Assembly (NCBI RefSeq): GCF_001652265.1
Contig: NZ_LWBS01000165.1
Span: 34,759-98,758, forward strand
DNA from: Rhizobium leguminosarum
Lineage (GTDB): Bacteria > Pseudomonadota > Alphaproteobacteria > Rhizobiales > Rhizobiaceae
Reading direction: 5' to 3'
Length of the DNA stretch: 64,000 nt
Of the stretch, positions 61,980 to 64,000 are shown in pieces (the first letter of the stretch is position 1; each line of letters opens with the position of its first letter). The notes below the pieces were generated by a model that was not told the DNA's origin, ran no database searches, and worked only from the letters and a program-made list of their open reading frames with translations. A program made the position numbers and the translations under genes.

Positions 61980-63002
61980 ATGAGTTATAGGGCTTCCGCC
62001 GCCAGTATCTCGCATTATGTGAAAGCCCGCCTGCGCCGGTCGCTCAAGGCTCGGCAGGTTCGCTATGATCTGCTGCGCAGCGGGCTCAAGCAGGCGCGCC
62101 ACGTCGTCATCTGCGTCATCCGCGACGAAGGGCACCGGCTGGCCTTCTTCCTGCAGTATTATCGTGATCTCGGCTTCGAGCACTTCATCTGCATCGACAA
62201 CGGCTCGACCGACGGCACGGCCGAGTTGCTGTCCAGCTTCGACGACGTCTCCCTTCTTTCAGCTCATGGGTCCTACAAGGCGGCGAGATTCGGAAACGAC
62301 TGGATCAACGAAGTCATCAACCGGCACTGCCGGGAGAAGTGGGTCCTGTACGTCGATGCAGATGAATTTCTGGTCTATCCCCATTGCGACACCCGGCCGA
62401 TCGATCAATTGACCGCCTATATCGAATCCATGGGCGGCCACTCGCTCCGCTCGGTCATGATCGACATGTATAGCCCGCATCCCGTTCTCGAGAACATCTG
62501 CGAACCCGGTCGCAACCCGCTCGAGGTCTGCAATCTTTTCGACCGATCCGGCTATGTCGCGCATTTCGACAAACGCAACTGGACAATATGGATCAAGGGT
62601 GGCGTTCGCGGGCGGGTCTACTTCCACGACCGGCTGTGGGACGGCCCCGCGCTCAACAAGATACCTCTCATCCATGTGGCGGGTGAACGTCTGTTTCTCA
62701 AATCATCGCACCAGGTCTGGCCGCTCTCGCTGAATTTGGGCGACATGCGCGGAGCGCTCGGCGTATCCGGCGCCCTTCTGCATTTCAAGTTTCTGTCGAC
62801 ATTCGTGCACAAGGTTGCCGATGCGGCACACCGATCCCAACATACGGAAGAATACACCGTATACTCCTCAGGCAAGGACATGGATGACTTCGTCCATGAC
62901 GATACGGAGACCTACAGAAGCTGGAAAGACCTGTCCGATCACGGGCTCATACAGGGTGAAGGCTGGAAATACTGGAGGAATGCTTCCGAGACCGAAGTCT
63001 AA
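61980..63002 (+). CDS. GT2-type glycosyltransferase (Glyco_tranf_2_4-like)
   Basis: 340-residue protein of the GT2/GT92-like group. CVIRDEGHRLAFFLQYYRDLGFEHFICIDNGSTDGT is the donor-binding start, VDADEF (125-130) the metal motif, and later HVAGERLFLKSSHQVWP and LLHFKFL are characteristic. A basic N-terminal stretch (about 16-40) may touch the membrane. It is 132 bases after the GT8 gene on the same strand. Acceptor and donor are unknown. Confidence 0.9.
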   Translation: MSYRASAASISHYVKARLRRSLKARQVRYDLLRSGLKQARHVVICVIRDEGHRLAFFLQYYRDLGFEHFICIDNGSTDGTAELLSSFDDVSLLSAHGSYKAARFGNDWINEVINRHCREKWVLYVDADEFLVYPHCDTRPIDQLTAYIESMGGHSLRSVMIDMYSPHPVLENICEPGRNPLEVCNLFDRSGYVAHFDKRNWTIWIKGGVRGRVYFHDRLWDGPALNKIPLIHVAGERLFLKSSHQVWPLSLNLGDMRGALGVSGALLHFKFLSTFVHKVADAAHRSQHTEEYTVYSSGKDMDDFVHDDTETYRSWKDLSDHGLIQGEGWKYWRNASETEV

Positions 63003-63045
63003 TGCAGTCCAAAAATGCGCAGCGGTTTTGGGACGACGCGCATGA
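63003..63045. repeat. Degenerate RIME-like fragment
   Basis: TCCAAAAATGCGCAGCGG is followed by TTTTGGGACGACGCGCATG. This keeps the plan of the first RIME palindrome (CCAAAA/TTTTGG arms, GCAGCGGTTTTG core) with many changes. It starts right after the GT2-type stop codon. Only one of the two RIME dyads is recognisable. Confidence 0.45.
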
Positions 63046-63117
63046 AGACAAGAGCCAACACGTCAACCCGAGCTTTCAGCCTGCATCGTCTGACTATCGA
63101 CTCCCCATCAAACACAA

Positions 63118-63136
63118 AACCCGCCGGCGGCGGGTT
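63118..63136 (-). terminator. Intrinsic terminator for the right crp gene
   Basis: AACCCGCC (63118-63125) pairs with GGCGGGTT (63129-63136) around a 3-base loop. Read on the minus strand, the stem is followed by TTTTGTGTTT, so it is a convincing rho-independent terminator for the regulator gene ending at 63183. On the plus strand the following bases are less T-rich, but it may also stop the GT2-type transcript. Confidence 0.7.
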
Positions 63137-63182
63137 CTGTTGAGGCTTCTGCCGTTCCGTTTTATTTTATCGAGGCGCCGCC

Positions 63183-63935
63183 TCAAACGAGAGACGTCAC
63201 ACCCTCGGCGTAAGCTTCTAGCGCCTTCCGGTTGAGAATGCGGATTTTGCCCTGTGTCCCGTCGACCACTTTGCTCTCGCGCAAACGCCGCAGGCACTGG
63301 TTAACCTTCTCACGCGACGCCGGCAGCGTTGCGGCCAGGTCATGTTGGGAGATGATCAGCTCATCGCCGCTATTCTCCGCATCCATTCTGTACAGGGCAG
63401 AAAGACGCAGCAGCGTCCGGGCCACTCTCTGCCTTAGACTCGATCCGGCATTGGCAATGATCCGCAGTTCGAGTTCGGAAACACGCGCCAGCGCCTTTGA
63501 CAGGATCTTCACCTGAAATTGCGGATCGTTCGCACACAAGTCCCGCAGTAACCGACCGTCGAAGTAATGGAGTTCGCAGTCCGAGGAGGCCCGATATTCC
63601 AAGCTGAGAGACTGCTTGCGCAGCACCTGCAATTCGCCGATCAAGCCACCTTTAGGAATGATTTCGACGATGAACTCTCGTCCATCGGCAAGCGGGGTGC
63701 TTGCACTCACCATTCCGCGCTGCACGCGGGCGAACATGTCGATGAGGACACCGGCGCTGGCAATAAGCTCACCGCGACGAAACTTTCGAACACTCGAGCG
63801 GCAAAACGGGAACTCGTGATCCAAATCCCCCCGATCACCGTAAACAATACCTACAGTCCCGAAAGTAATCGCTTCGCCTATTCGCGCCGCGCTTCCTCTA
63901 GTCCTGTCGTCTCTGATGCTAATCGCCCCATCCAT
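63183..63935 (-). CDS. Crp/Fnr family transcriptional regulator, right copy
   Basis: 250-residue paralogue of the regulator at 52342-53079, with the same MDGA start, the same FCRSSVR-type segment before the barrel (FRRGELIASAGVLIDMF, GLIGELQVL) and a nearly identical C-terminal HTH (SQHDLAATLPASREKVNQCLRRLRES). GGAG precedes the ATG at the same spacing as in the left copy. The N-terminal 40 residues differ most. It stands alone with its own terminator and marks the right edge of the polysaccharide locus. Confidence 0.92.
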   Translation of the reverse strand: MDGAISIRDDRTRGSAARIGEAITFGTVGIVYGDRGDLDHEFPFCRSSVRKFRRGELIASAGVLIDMFARVQRGMVSASTPLADGREFIVEIIPKGGLIGELQVLRKQSLSLEYRASSDCELHYFDGRLLRDLCANDPQFQVKILSKALARVSELELRIIANAGSSLRQRVARTLLRLSALYRMDAENSGDELIISQHDLAATLPASREKVNQCLRRLRESKVVDGTQGKIRILNRKALEAYAEGVTSLV

Positions 63936-64000
63936 AAGTGCAACTCCACGCAGACTAATTAACTTACTATCTCGAGAGACATTCGTAATAAGTTTAATTA

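Overview
The window reads as chromosomal or large-plasmid DNA of a member of the Rhizobiaceae, most likely Rhizobium of the leguminosarum/etli type. This is an inference from GC-rich coding DNA, a complete ugpBAEC transporter, Exo-type polysaccharide genes and copies of a two-palindrome intergenic repeat that matches my memory of the rhizobial RIME element. No rRNA, tRNA, CRISPR array, insertion sequence or phage gene was recognised.

Positions 1-16700 are rich in efflux genes. They hold an RND pump (permease cut by the window edge, adaptor complete), a MarR-EmrA-EmrB operon and a second adaptor/RND permease pair. Between these lie an alpha/beta hydrolase lacking its serine nucleophile, two LysR regulators each divergent from a target and each with an inverted repeat in the shared promoter, two short-chain dehydrogenases, a DNA-3-methyladenine glycosylase and a PPP-type phosphatase. 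Positions 16700-18500 carry an SfnB-like flavoprotein convergent with an Rrf2 regulator that has four clustered cysteines.

Positions 18670-33700 form a carbohydrate-use island: a dehydrogenase, a TIM-barrel isomerase, a LacI regulator, then a long operon with an Opp/Agp-type ABC importer, a GHL6-like putative glycosidase, hydroxypyruvate isomerase (hyi), tartronate semialdehyde reductase (garR) and, after a RIME, a GH42 beta-galactosidase. A cysteine-free carboxymuconolactone decarboxylase-like protein and a cupin follow. Positions 34900-39420 are ugpBAEC for glycerol-3-phosphate uptake, with a RIME inside the operon and PhoB-box-like sequences upstream. Positions 39793-47288 hold a ROK regulator divergent from a CUT1 importer operon with a SIS-domain protein and a PfkB kinase, the same gene set as the Bacillus frl (fructosamine) operon; a strong palindrome lies between them.

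Positions 47316-63935 are an exopolysaccharide locus: GH16 glycanase, Wzx-like flippase, two GT4 transferases and a Crp/Fnr regulator on the minus strand; priming transferase, degenerate Wzc-like protein, GT2, ExoF-like export protein and Wzy-like polymerase on the plus strand; then a small membrane protein, GT8 and GT2-type transferases, and a second Crp/Fnr regulator about 77% identical to the first. The paired regulators bracketing one arm of the locus, the Walker-A-less Wzc protein and the ExoX-sized membrane protein are the most distinctive points of the window.
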